From: a virus
Length of the DNA stretch: 36,319 nt
IMG/VR virus record: IMGVR_UViG_3300022920_000297
Span: 1-36,319 of that record
Direction: 5' to 3' (one strand)
Shown here: positions 27,645-34,525 of the stretch, one piece after another
Position numbering within the stretch: position 1 is the first letter of the stretch
How the letters are laid out: every line of letters starts with the position of its first letter
Notes under the pieces: model-generated
Databases searched by the model: none
Seen by the model: the letters and a program-made list of their open reading frames with translations, nothing else
What the model was told of the DNA's origin: nothing
Position numbers and translations under genes: made by a program

Positions 27645-27808
27645 TTCTTAGAGTTTTCCCAATTGGATGCACCAACTTTACTACACTTAGTGTCGTCTGT
27701 TACAAAGTGCTTTTGACCATTGGTAGTCTTTTTGCGCATACCATAGGCTTTCATAGTACTATACATAGGTACTAATCCGTGTTCATTTAAAATGTCATTT
27801 ATTTTCAT
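27641..27808 (-). CDS. Tagged small protein (55 residues)
   Basis: Found by translating the gap: MKINDILNEHGLVPMYSTMK then AYGMRKKTTNGQKHFVTDDT and KCSKVGASNWENSKK. The tag ends in ILNE, a perfect candidate cut. Strong ribosome site AAGGAGTC 7 nt before ATG, and a GATAAATA late-like box 20 nt upstream. The mature part is basic with one Cys and Trp. No family is known to me. It heads a cluster of three tagged small genes. Confidence 0.75.
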   Translation of the reverse strand: MKINDILNEHGLVPMYSTMKAYGMRKKTTNGQKHFVTDDTKCSKVGASNWENSKK

Positions 27809-27827
27809 GATGATGACTCCTTAAAAG

Positions 27828-27835
27828 TATTTATC
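27828..27835 (-). promoter_or_regulatory. Late-promoter-like box GATAAATA before the tagged gene at 27808
   Basis: GATAAATAC on the minus strand, overlapping the stop codon of the preceding gene and about 6 nt before the ribosome site AAGGAGTC. The distance to the ribosome site is close to that at 1824-1831 and 32478-32485. One mismatch to TATAAATA, in the first position. Confidence 0.5.
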
Positions 27836-28631
27836 GTTTGCCAGCTTTCATATTGGCGCACCAGTGATACATTTTTGCTTTCTCACCGCTTGCCTTTTTT
27901 GCTTTGGATCTTAGTTCTGTTACGCTACCGTTACAACTTGCACCTGACTTTTTTACTCTGCCTGGTCTGCTTTTGCCTTTTACTTTACCGTCAGCAAAGT
28001 TTTCTTCTACATCAGTCTGTGGATAACGGATCATAGTTTCTCTAAAGCGAAAGTCTTTGTTACGACCTTTGTTTGGTACGAAACCAAAACGCTTATAGAA
28101 CTTAATTAGTCTGTTTTTGTTCCCACCAAACGCACTGTCTGGGGTTAGTGCGATAATAGCACCTTCGCTATCCATTCTGTCAACAATATCTTGCATTGCT
28201 TTTGTACCTTGACCAGCATTACGCTCATCGCCTGATACTTTAATCTTAGATAGCGTATAACCTTTTTTAGCATCTCCGTGTAATGATACTTCAACTTCTT
28301 CGTTAAACTGTTTACCGTATACTTCTTCGTTAAACTGTTTACCGTATATGATATCTTGTTCACGTTCTTGTTTCCAAAGTATTTCTACTTTTTCATATGG
28401 AACATATTCTACTGATACAGTATCTTTGCCAGCCTGTATAGCATCTACCAATCTATGATACCCATTTACAAGATATACATGACCTGATGGGAGTTTTGTA
28501 ACTGCCAACGGAGCATCTGTTCTACTTCCGCCACCTACTGATTGTGCGATTGCCATACCAGCATCACTGATAGTCAAATCGCTAATTTTCATTTCTATTG
28601 CTTTGTTTTCGGTAATCTCTCTAATGAACAT
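27831..28631 (-). CDS. ParB-like / GNAT fusion protein with conserved basic C-terminal domain
   Basis: 266 residues from the ATG at 28631 (AGTGG ribosome site, 4 nt after the upstream stop; a GTG at 28691 would add 20 residues). Three parts: a ParB-like fold (KISDLTISDAG to GHVYLVNGYHRLVDA, G-Y-H-R at 57-60), a linker with the duplicated YGKQFNEEV, a GNAT domain (SGDERNAGQGTKAMQDIVDR is the acetyl-CoA loop; NRLIKFYKRFGFVPN the end), then a basic Cys domain (KSRPGRVKKSGASCNGSVTE ... MYHWCANMK). The chosen start reads MFIREITEN, a tag-like sequence with a possible cut after ITE. ParB-GNAT fusions are rare. The ParB part may supply a nucleotide-binding site; the substrate is unknown. Confidence 0.75.
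   Translation of the reverse strand: MFIREITENKAIEMKISDLTISDAGMAIAQSVGGGSRTDAPLAVTKLPSGHVYLVNGYHRLVDAIQAGKDTVSVEYVPYEKVEILWKQEREQDIIYGKQFNEEVYGKQFNEEVEVSLHGDAKKGYTLSKIKVSGDERNAGQGTKAMQDIVDRMDSEGAIIALTPDSAFGGNKNRLIKFYKRFGFVPNKGRNKDFRFRETMIRYPQTDVEENFADGKVKGKSRPGRVKKSGASCNGSVTELRSKAKKASGEKAKMYHWCANMKAGKR
28294..28347 (-). repeat. Tandem 27-bp exact duplication in the ParB-GNAT linker
   Basis: The 27-nt unit at 28294-28320 is repeated exactly at 28321-28347, in frame, doubling the nine residues YGKQFNEEV between the ParB-like and GNAT domains. Perfect identity points to a recent duplication by slippage, or to an assembly artefact. Confidence 0.9.
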
Positions 28632-28635
28632 GGGA

Positions 28636-29016
28636 TTACCACTTACGGCATGACCAGTAACGTGCTTTATGCTTCGGTCCTGGACTATCACAGTTGTGTC
28701 TTGCTCTAAAGCTCTTGCGGGCTTTTGGATTATTTTTGCGGATCTTCATTGCTTTGCCTTTAACACTTGTACCACCGTGACCAAAGTTAACTTTAACTAC
28801 ATTGCCTTTTGGATTCTTTACATATACTTTAAACTTTTTAACATCGCCTTGCATTGGCTTGTTTAGCTTAACAGTACGTCCTTGATATTCTGCTTCAAAT
28901 AAACCATTTTCGCAGTATGCAAGATAACCAAAATGCTCATGAAAGTCTTCATGCTCTTCTAATGTGATATCTTCAGTTAAGGTAATTTCTTCGCTTACAA
29001 TATCTTCAACTAGCAT
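28636..29016 (-). CDS. Tagged protein with conserved Cys/Trp C-terminal domain (DUF5872-like)
   Basis: A 126-residue protein. The start MLVEDIVSEEITLTEDITLE has three candidate (I/L/V)-x-E cuts in a row, an exaggerated form of the tag. The C-terminal two thirds (GDVKKFKVYVKNPKGNVVKV then NFGHGGTSVKGKAMKIRKNN, RKSFRARHNCDSPGPKHKAR and YWSCRKW) match a domain widespread in T4-like marine phages, which I would compare with DUF5872: 'FGdp..........R..FraRH.Cd.pgpk..arYWsC..W'. Likely a virion or packaged protein. It overlaps the upstream gene by 11 nt. Confidence 0.75.
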   Translation of the reverse strand: MLVEDIVSEEITLTEDITLEEHEDFHEHFGYLAYCENGLFEAEYQGRTVKLNKPMQGDVKKFKVYVKNPKGNVVKVNFGHGGTSVKGKAMKIRKNNPKARKSFRARHNCDSPGPKHKARYWSCRKW

Positions 29017-29794
29017 TTAGTTTTTCCTTTTCATAATGTGCGGCTAATGTACGTGCGTCTGGTTTTCCACCAAATACACGACTTACTTCATATGCGTATC
29101 CTGATACACTTTGTTTATTACCGTCTTGTTTAATCATATGTTCTATGGCCTTCATTGCTGCATCTAACATTTTGCTATTTGCATCTTCCATTACATCGTC
29201 TTGATTAAAGTTGTGTGCATCAATATACTGCATTACAGGATATAATGTAGTTACAATTTGATTACCAAAGCGACTATTCTTGCCTGAACCTGGCTTAGTT
29301 TCTAACTTCTTTGCTTCGCTACGTAGTGTCATCATGTCATCGATTGCAGACTTGAACTTTGGATCTATATTTTGGAACCTATTAGTTCTTGCTTCGATCC
29401 AAGAATATACATCCCATGTATCGCTTGCATATTGGTTTGCTAAGTTGCCCTGATCATCGTCTTGTCCACGTTCAATCTTTTTGCCTTTGCCACGCAATAC
29501 CCCTAGTGCATCACTTGCATCTTTGCTAGTTTTAATATATGCTTCCATTACTTCATCTTCGTCATCATAGTACATGTCTGGATTGATTTTTGCATCTAGT
29601 GCAACGCCTGCTGCTTTTGCAAGCTTTCTAATTTTGTTAAGACCTTTACCAGTCTTGTATGCTGTTTTTACCATCATCTTTAATGCAGCAAACGATGTTT
29701 GCGCTACTACTGCCATGACAATAAGCTCAGCCATGCTAGGCAAAGCTCCCATGTCTTCATTTAATTTACTTTCGTATAAATCTGTTATTCTCAT
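29006..29794 (-). CDS. Tagged unknown protein (262 residues)
   Basis: The ATG at 29794 is chosen over an in-frame start at 29914 because it has GGGAAAG upstream, lies 1 nt after the preceding stop, and restores the tag MRITDLYESKLNEDMGALP. Two candidate cuts (LYE-S, LNE-D) follow each other. Then comes one hydrophobic segment (about 17-36, MAELIVMAVVAQTSFAALKM) and a helical, charged body. After cleavage the hydrophobic segment would lie near the mature N-terminus, suitable for membrane interaction on ejection; this is inference. No enzymatic motif. Confidence 0.65.
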   Translation of the reverse strand: MRITDLYESKLNEDMGALPSMAELIVMAVVAQTSFAALKMMVKTAYKTGKGLNKIRKLAKAAGVALDAKINPDMYYDDEDEVMEAYIKTSKDASDALGVLRGKGKKIERGQDDDQGNLANQYASDTWDVYSWIEARTNRFQNIDPKFKSAIDDMMTLRSEAKKLETKPGSGKNSRFGNQIVTTLYPVMQYIDAHNFNQDDVMEDANSKMLDAAMKAIEHMIKQDGNKQSVSGYAYEVSRVFGGKPDARTLAAHYEKEKLNAS

Positions 29795-29795
29795 T

Positions 29796-29966
29796 TTAAA
29801 ACTTTCCCATATCAAAGCTAGTTTCACTTCTTGATGGTGTAAAATAGCTACGCCAGTATTTATTACGATCGTTGGTACTAGTACGGTTCTTTTCATGTTC
29901 TTTATATTTTTCAATATAATGTTTAAGTTGTGTTGGTGTTAACTCCCTTTGTATTACTTTATTCAT
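29796..29966 (-). CDS. Small hypothetical protein (56 residues)
   Basis: Found in the gap upstream of the tagged 262-residue gene: MNKVIQRELTPTQLKHYIEK, then YKEHEKNRTSTNDRNKYWRS and YFTPSRSETSFDMGKF. Basic and helical at first, aromatic towards the end. The ribosome site AAAGGATTGGAT is upstream of ATG, with a 10-nt gap to the oxygenase stop. No tag and no known family. An AATAAATAC sequence inside it might start a late transcript for the next gene. Confidence 0.65.
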   Translation of the reverse strand: MNKVIQRELTPTQLKHYIEKYKEHEKNRTSTNDRNKYWRSYFTPSRSETSFDMGKF

Positions 29967-29976
29967 ATCCAATCCT

Positions 29977-30600
29977 TTATATTTTAAATAACTCAGTATT
30001 ACAACAATACCTTATTAATAGACTATGTCTATCTGTTGTACATTTTTCTACACTGTGCCATGTACTATTATTACATTTAAACATCCATGCTGTATTGGGT
30101 TTGTTTTCTATGTAATTCTGAATTGTCCCGCCGTTGTTGCGGTCATCGTCCCATAAACTTACGCCATTATCAGGATCATTTTCTGTAACATACAATTGAA
30201 AACTTACCATGTCCTTAAAGGTGGGTTTATTATCAGTATGAGTGTTTAATGTATATCCTGGTTGACTTTTGTGTATATGGAATTGGGTAAACTCAATATC
30301 ATCAATACCAAAAATATTCTTTAATGTATCTATTACTTCATCGCTTTCAAATACATTATACCATTCCTTCCAGAATTCTGGATGGTCTTTAGATTTTCTA
30401 GTATCATATTGCAATTGATGAGCTAAAAGAAATCTATCGTCTTTAGCCCCAGTGTGTGTATTTTTTATAACATCAGCTAATTGATCAAATATTTCCTGTG
30501 GTAGAAAATTTTCAATTACTATATGCTCAAACGGATTAGTATGCATTGTTGCCTGTTGGAATGCTGATACCACATGACTTATCAATTGCTGTTGTTGCAT
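29977..30600 (-). CDS. 2OG-Fe(II) oxygenase
   Basis: A 207-residue protein of the prolyl-4-hydroxylase-like 2OG-Fe(II) family. HIVIENFLPQEIFDQLADVI is the usual N-terminal segment; TLNTHTDNKPTF gives His121 and Asp123; NGVSLWDDD is the 'GG.l.ly' strand; and TWHSVEKCTTDRHSLLIRY supplies the distal His182 and the 2OG-binding Arg. Substrate unknown. Phages often carry several such enzymes; this one lies inside the tagged block and 4 nt from a tagged gene but has no tag. Confidence 0.82.
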   Translation of the reverse strand: MQQQQLISHVVSAFQQATMHTNPFEHIVIENFLPQEIFDQLADVIKNTHTGAKDDRFLLAHQLQYDTRKSKDHPEFWKEWYNVFESDEVIDTLKNIFGIDDIEFTQFHIHKSQPGYTLNTHTDNKPTFKDMVSFQLYVTENDPDNGVSLWDDDRNNGGTIQNYIENKPNTAWMFKCNNSTWHSVEKCTTDRHSLLIRYCCNTELFKI

Positions 30601-30604
30601 ACTG

Positions 30605-30802
30605 TTACCCTCTGTCTGATAATCCCATATTGAATAGAGTATTTGGGTTGCTGTTCTTACGTGCCTTAGGCATTAGTTCTTTTATTTTGCCATTACCAAA
30701 TTTCGCTGCTTGTCGTTCAGTTTCGCCAGGTTTGACGTCTACTGTGGTGTTAACACCAGGAACAATAACTCCATCTTCATTTAAAATATCACGTATCTTC
30801 AT
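30605..30802 (-). CDS. Small tagged protein (65 residues)
   Basis: MKIRDILNEDGVIVPGVNTT is the clearest form of the tag, with a candidate cut after ILNE. The remainder (VDVKPGETERQAAKFGNGKI then KELMPKARKNSNPNTLFNMG) is basic and resembles a short conserved motif (VKPGET.RQ..KFGN) that I recall from other T4-like phages. One nt separates it from the next upstream gene. Likely a packaged or internal head peptide. Confidence 0.75.
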   Translation of the reverse strand: MKIRDILNEDGVIVPGVNTTVDVKPGETERQAAKFGNGKIKELMPKARKNSNPNTLFNMGLSDRG

Positions 30803-30803
30803 T

Positions 30804-31010
30804 TTAATCCCAAATTACTTCTTTACATATTACTTTTACTTCTTTTATGCCTTCTGGCAAATCATATGCGTTATTAACATAATCTATTAGAAATTCTTTT
30901 CTCTGATTACAAATTTCCAATGTTGGCTGTTGCGTTGGGCTCCAACCATCTAGTGTTACTTCTTCGTTAGCTGTAGTTACAAAAAGAACTACTAATAGCC
31001 AAAATTTCAT
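30804..31010 (-). CDS. Small secreted or membrane-anchored protein
   Basis: A 68-residue protein with a hydrophobic N-terminus (MKFWLLVVLFVTTANEEVTL) that fits a short signal peptide or anchor, then a soluble part with two cysteines (IC...VIC) that could pair in the periplasm. Its start overlaps the nucleotidyltransferase stop (TAATG). No known family; a spanin-like or superinfection-related role is possible but unsupported. Confidence 0.6.
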   Translation of the reverse strand: MKFWLLVVLFVTTANEEVTLDGWSPTQQPTLEICNQRKEFLIDYVNNAYDLPEGIKEVKVICKEVIWD

Positions 31011-32230
31011 TATACATACTCCAGTACCTCCTCAGGAATACCAATATCCTGAATGACGTGGTTGCGAGCAAAGTTTGTGAAGATTTTCTTTTGTGCATCA
31101 CTGCTAAAGTTTTTCTTAACTGCGTCAAACAATGTCTCGAAACTATATAATGCTTCTGCATCACCTAGGCTTAGGACTTCAGCAATCTCATCTGCTGTTT
31201 TCCATGGTCCTTGTTTTATTACGTTCTTATTCTTCTTTGTGTATGCCGTTCCAGCCTTATTAAGTACTGGTGTACGTTCTACACGTATCAAACCATCTGT
31301 TGGGCTCCACATGAAACGTTCAACTTTCATACTTCTTCCATCATCTAGCTTGTCCTCACTTGCAACAGGATCTTTGTTTGCTGCAATAGCTGAAAGCATA
31401 ATATTACGGAACACACCTTTGTACTTACTGTGCTTACCGTCTGTACTCATGCCTTTTTCGTGCGGAGCATGGTAGAACGTTTTCATCCAACCTGGATCGC
31501 CTGGCATAAAGTCAATTTGTACTTTGCCTGTTCTTACCATACCTTCTTTATTTTTGTCTCGATCATATCCAACAATATCAACTGATGTCATAAACACACT
31601 TGATTTTTTAACATCCAAAATGCTAGGTGCTTTTTCTAGTTTACTCATAAACTCTGGTAAATCTTCTGGCTGTAAGTTAATAGCAATATCAATGTCTCCA
31701 CTGTATTCTTTTTTGCCTACGCTACCAAGAGTAAACCCTTTAAGATCTATGCCTAATTCTTTCTCTAGTTTATCAAGTGTTGGTTCAATTTCGCTGTGAT
31801 GGATAACTCCAACACCTGGCATACTGCCGCCTTCCATAATTACGCTTTCAACAGCAAACTCTTTGTTTGATGTACTGAAGTTCTTTTTACGCATTACAGT
31901 TTTAGCAATTAGCTCTAGCATACCAGTTTGTGAATTCCAATCTAATGCAAAAGGAATGTTGATATCTGATGACATATCTTTCATTACTGCCTGTGCATCT
32001 GGACCCATTTGTGCAATTGGTTTACCAAATTTGATAAACTCTTTCTTAAACAACTGTCCTAATTCACTAAGTGTAATTTGTTTTATATTACGTTCGTCAT
32101 TTACACGATCTAAAAAGTGACGGGTAAATTCTACATCAATACCTACTTGTGCAAATACCTTATCAAGTGCCTTTTCAAGTGCATCTATTTGTATTTGTGA
32201 TACTGGCTGGTCTACTTCTGTAATTCTCAT
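31010..32230 (-). CDS. Nucleotidyltransferase-fold protein (Pol-beta superfamily)
   Basis: A 406-residue protein. FTLGSVGKKEYSGDIDIAIN is the Pol-beta-type nucleotidyltransferase motif GS-x(n)-DxD (Gly169, Ser170, Asp179, Asp181), and GKVQIDFMPGDP provides the third carboxylate, Asp240, so catalysis is possible. Residues 1-115 form a separate domain (VEFTRHFLDRVNDERNIKQI then LSELGQLFKKEFIKFG). The start MRITEVDQPV is like the tag in its first five residues but lacks the I-L-x-E site. Such enzymes add nucleotides to RNA, proteins or small molecules; a packaged host-modifying enzyme is one possibility. It overlaps the tagged 76-residue gene by 4 nt. Confidence 0.75.
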   Translation of the reverse strand: MRITEVDQPVSQIQIDALEKALDKVFAQVGIDVEFTRHFLDRVNDERNIKQITLSELGQLFKKEFIKFGKPIAQMGPDAQAVMKDMSSDINIPFALDWNSQTGMLELIAKTVMRKKNFSTSNKEFAVESVIMEGGSMPGVGVIHHSEIEPTLDKLEKELGIDLKGFTLGSVGKKEYSGDIDIAINLQPEDLPEFMSKLEKAPSILDVKKSSVFMTSVDIVGYDRDKNKEGMVRTGKVQIDFMPGDPGWMKTFYHAPHEKGMSTDGKHSKYKGVFRNIMLSAIAANKDPVASEDKLDDGRSMKVERFMWSPTDGLIRVERTPVLNKAGTAYTKKNKNVIKQGPWKTADEIAEVLSLGDAEALYSFETLFDAVKKNFSSDAQKKIFTNFARNHVIQDIGIPEEVLEYV

Positions 32231-32457
32231 TTTTTATCCTTTGGCATCGATTTTTCACCAGTTAAGTGTGGTCTTGAAAACCATAATTTAAACCATTCAT
32301 CTGTGCCAGGTCTAACTTTGTGTTTTGTTTGATACTGTGATTTTTCTGTGCCGATATTGCTAATATTAGGTGTACCTGATTCGCTCTGAATATCATTGCC
32401 ATTTTTGTCAATAATACCAGCCAATCGTTTCAGTTCGTAGATTTCATCTATTTTCAT
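32227..32457 (-). CDS. Small tagged protein (76 residues)
   Basis: MKIDEIYELKRLAGIIDKNG starts with the tag in the form I-Y-E. The C-terminal PGTDEWFKLWFSRPHLTGEK followed by SMPKDKK is a striking motif (DEWFKLWFSxPxLTGExPM) that I recall from several marine T4-like phage proteins. It has AGAGGA 8-9 nt before ATG and a CATAAATA late-like box upstream. Function unknown; virion-type by tag and promoter. Confidence 0.72.
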   Translation of the reverse strand: MKIDEIYELKRLAGIIDKNGNDIQSESGTPNISNIGTEKSQYQTKHKVRPGTDEWFKLWFSRPHLTGEKSMPKDKK

Positions 32458-32477
32458 AATATTAGTCCTCTTATAGA

Positions 32478-32485
32478 TATTTATG
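32478..32485 (-). promoter_or_regulatory. Late-promoter-like box CATAAATA before the tagged gene at 32457
   Basis: CATAAATAT on the minus strand, overlapping the stop codon of the preceding gene, 6 nt before the ribosome site AGAGGA. Same geometry as the box at 27828-27835. It marks the start of the tagged-protein block. Confidence 0.5.
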
Positions 32486-32699
32486 CAATTGAGTAGTTTT
32501 GAAAGTTTAATTTAAACAACATTGCATCAGCAGGATCGCTCAGCGTTATTTCAGCACATTCATCACCACCTTGGTAATGAATACGGCTTTCATAGTAACC
32601 TGAGGTATTATTCTGTAACCATTCAAGTATTACTTGATTGGGTATTGCGCTATCATATACAAAACAATGATAGCCATTTTGGCGTTTAGTCCAGTGCAT
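32481..32699 (-). CDS. Hypothetical protein (72 residues)
   Basis: From the ATG at 32699: MHWTKRQNGYHCFVYDSAIP, then NQVILEWLQNNTSGYYESRI and HYQGGDECAEITLSDPADAM. A small alpha/beta protein ending FKLNFQNYSIA. Alternating strands and one helix suggest a complete domain. A TTG-initiated reading from 32729 would overlap the preceding gene by 23 nt and lacks a spaced ribosome site, so the shorter start is preferred. No family recognised. Confidence 0.6.
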   Translation of the reverse strand: MHWTKRQNGYHCFVYDSAIPNQVILEWLQNNTSGYYESRIHYQGGDECAEITLSDPADAMLFKLNFQNYSIA

Positions 32700-32706
32700 C
32701 AAGGGG

Positions 32707-33435
32707 TTAATTCCTGTCAAAGTATTCAATCCCCTGGACTATCTTACGTTGCTCATCAATAGTTGCACGAGCAGGTGTTTCTAAACAGAAACGTATACTA
32801 TCACGTCTATGCATATATGCATATTGCGCCCCAGTACGATCAACTTCGTCTTCGTAAAATACTTTTCTTATAATGCGATCGTTCTTATCAGTATATGCTT
32901 TAAGTAGCATTTGTATTTCATTTATATCAAAATCAGTAATATTATATACATTAAACAATTGATTAATAGTATCTGGGTCTTGATCAATAAACAATTTGTT
33001 ATAAGATATATTATGCATATTTTTAGAGTTAGGTAATTTGCCGTTCATGTTAACCATACCTTGAAAATCATCATGCGGCAAAGTTACTGTTTTCATTTTG
33101 TACAATACATGACAATATGCTTCAACAAAAATATCCTCAAAGAATATGTTAACTACCTGTACATCATCATCGTATCTTAATGGATCGTGATTTGCAATAC
33201 TATGTGTCTGTAATGTACACATATCAGGCATATTGTCTAGAATTTCTTGCTGCTTTTCAGGTTGATCAAAGTATTTAAAAGTACGATATCCTTCAGTGTA
33301 CTTGTTTTGTACACTCCACAAATTAAGTCTTGGATTGCTATAAAATGATCCGTCATGGTCGTAGTAAGTGTATAGCAGGGCTAGTAAAAAATCTCCCCCT
33401 GCTCCACTTGGCCAATTAAAAACAAATCTAGTCAT
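32707..33435 (-). CDS. P-loop/sulfotransferase-like protein
   Basis: A 242-residue protein starting MTRFVFNWPSGAGGDFLLAL, where SGAGGDFL follows a short strand and may bind a phosphate or PAPS, although it is not a standard Walker A. Residues 75-115 (DMCTLQTHSIANHD and VQVVNIFFEDIFVEAY) look like the second strand region, and NDRIIRKVFYEDEVDRTGAQ lies near the end. Overall length and order resemble the sulfotransferase-like genes at 18162 and 34526. It abuts the UvdE gene (0 nt gap). Low certainty on function. Confidence 0.45.
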   Translation of the reverse strand: MTRFVFNWPSGAGGDFLLALLYTYYDHDGSFYSNPRLNLWSVQNKYTEGYRTFKYFDQPEKQQEILDNMPDMCTLQTHSIANHDPLRYDDDVQVVNIFFEDIFVEAYCHVLYKMKTVTLPHDDFQGMVNMNGKLPNSKNMHNISYNKLFIDQDPDTINQLFNVYNITDFDINEIQMLLKAYTDKNDRIIRKVFYEDEVDRTGAQYAYMHRRDSIRFCLETPARATIDEQRKIVQGIEYFDRN

Positions 33436-34470
33436 TTATCGTGTCACTTCCTCGAATGGTATACTTGCTAAGTTCTTAGCCTTTGCTTCGACCATAATGT
33501 CGAAGTCCTTGCGAAATGTACCAGCCCATTCATTAACTGCTGTATTCCACATAAAGTCACTATGCGCTCGTAACTTACCTTTTTTGTATCCTGTCTCATA
33601 TAGCTCTACAAAATCTGGTCGTACATCTGTGCCATGCTCCAGTAATATATCTTCACGTGACTGACTATAATGCATTGCAGGACGTACACCACGCCAACTA
33701 TCAATAACACGTTTGATACGATCATCATTTGCATTAATATATTCGCCTTCGCGGCACAAGTGGTGGTGTATGTCGATAACAAGAGCAACATCATTTTCAA
33801 GCTCTAAGCTATCAGCCAAACCCCACTTGTTTTCGTCGTTTTCAATAGTAATAGTGTTTCTTGCTTCTGTAGACAGTCTTGGAAGGATGGCTTTGATACC
33901 GGCTGGACCTTGTCTACCGCTGATGTGGACGTTACACTTGAAGTCTTGCCAAGTTTTACCATAGCCCATCCACCTGATGATATCCGCATGATACTCGAAC
34001 TCCTCTAAACTACGTTCAACAATGTCAGGATTGTCACTTGCTAGTACTGTAAACTGTCCTGGATGCATACTAAGACGTACATCTAAGCTAGCAGCTACTT
34101 CGCCAGTCTTACTCCATTCACGCTCTGCTACGTCACGAACATCGTTACGAGCATAAAAATGCTTCCAGTTTGGATGTGTATATGCAGGCATCATATTGCT
34201 ACCTAAACGTACCATACGTTGTTGCTCAGGTAAATTACCTACGTATTCAATAAGTCGCCTTGCATTACGTGCATTAGTTACAAGGCAATCCCATAGCTTT
34301 TCTTCTGCTACATCTGGAGTTTGTCTATCTAGCCATGTAATGGTAGTACTACGCTCACTGTATTGGCCTTGTATTTCTTTAAGGATTTTTGGCTTTTGCG
34401 TCTGGTCTGGGTGCATGTATTTGCATGCAAATCCTACACGTTGTAATTCATGATTGAACATAGTATACAT
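33436..34470 (-). CDS. uvsE: UV damage endonuclease (UvdE/UvsE)
   Basis: A 344-residue TIM-barrel enzyme of the UvdE family. Signatures: RVGFACKYMHP at the start; VRLGSNMMPAYTHP; VRLSMHPGQFTVLASDNPDI, carrying a metal-binding His; TITIENDENKWGLADSL with metal Glu and Asp; VIDIHHHLCREGE; and MHYSQSRED with a further ligand. The enzyme nicks DNA 5' to UV photoproducts and other lesions, starting alternative excision repair. For a surface-water phage, repair of sunlight damage makes sense. The ATG at 34470 is used because AGGAG lies 5 nt upstream; the longer frame begins inside the promoter. Confidence 0.92.
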   Translation of the reverse strand: MYTMFNHELQRVGFACKYMHPDQTQKPKILKEIQGQYSERSTTITWLDRQTPDVAEEKLWDCLVTNARNARRLIEYVGNLPEQQRMVRLGSNMMPAYTHPNWKHFYARNDVRDVAEREWSKTGEVAASLDVRLSMHPGQFTVLASDNPDIVERSLEEFEYHADIIRWMGYGKTWQDFKCNVHISGRQGPAGIKAILPRLSTEARNTITIENDENKWGLADSLELENDVALVIDIHHHLCREGEYINANDDRIKRVIDSWRGVRPAMHYSQSREDILLEHGTDVRPDFVELYETGYKKGKLRAHSDFMWNTAVNEWAGTFRKDFDIMVEAKAKNLASIPFEEVTR

Positions 34471-34493
34471 TTGTCTCCTAACAATATAGATAT

Positions 34494-34522
34494 AATATAG
34501 CACCAATGCATCTTGATGTCAA
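34494..34522 (-). promoter_or_regulatory. Promoter with palindromic spacer, before uvsE
   Basis: TTGACA (34517-34522), 17 nt, TATATT (34494-34499). The spacer contains CAAGATGCATTGGTG, an imperfect version of the CCAAGACGTCTTGG palindrome of the promoter at 18125-18153, in the same position. The two promoters may be controlled by one repressor. Confidence 0.75.
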
Positions 34523-34525
34523 TAG

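Noticed and set aside
28145-28363. 72-codon minus-strand frame with repeated VNSLTKK
   Set aside because: An out-of-frame reading of the 27-bp tandem repeat inside the ParB-GNAT gene.
30967-31164. 65-codon minus-strand frame across the end of the nucleotidyltransferase gene
   Set aside because: It overlaps two better-supported genes and resembles no protein pattern.
33606-33989. Two short minus-strand frames inside uvsE
   Set aside because: Alternate frames of a gene whose full catalytic motif set is intact.
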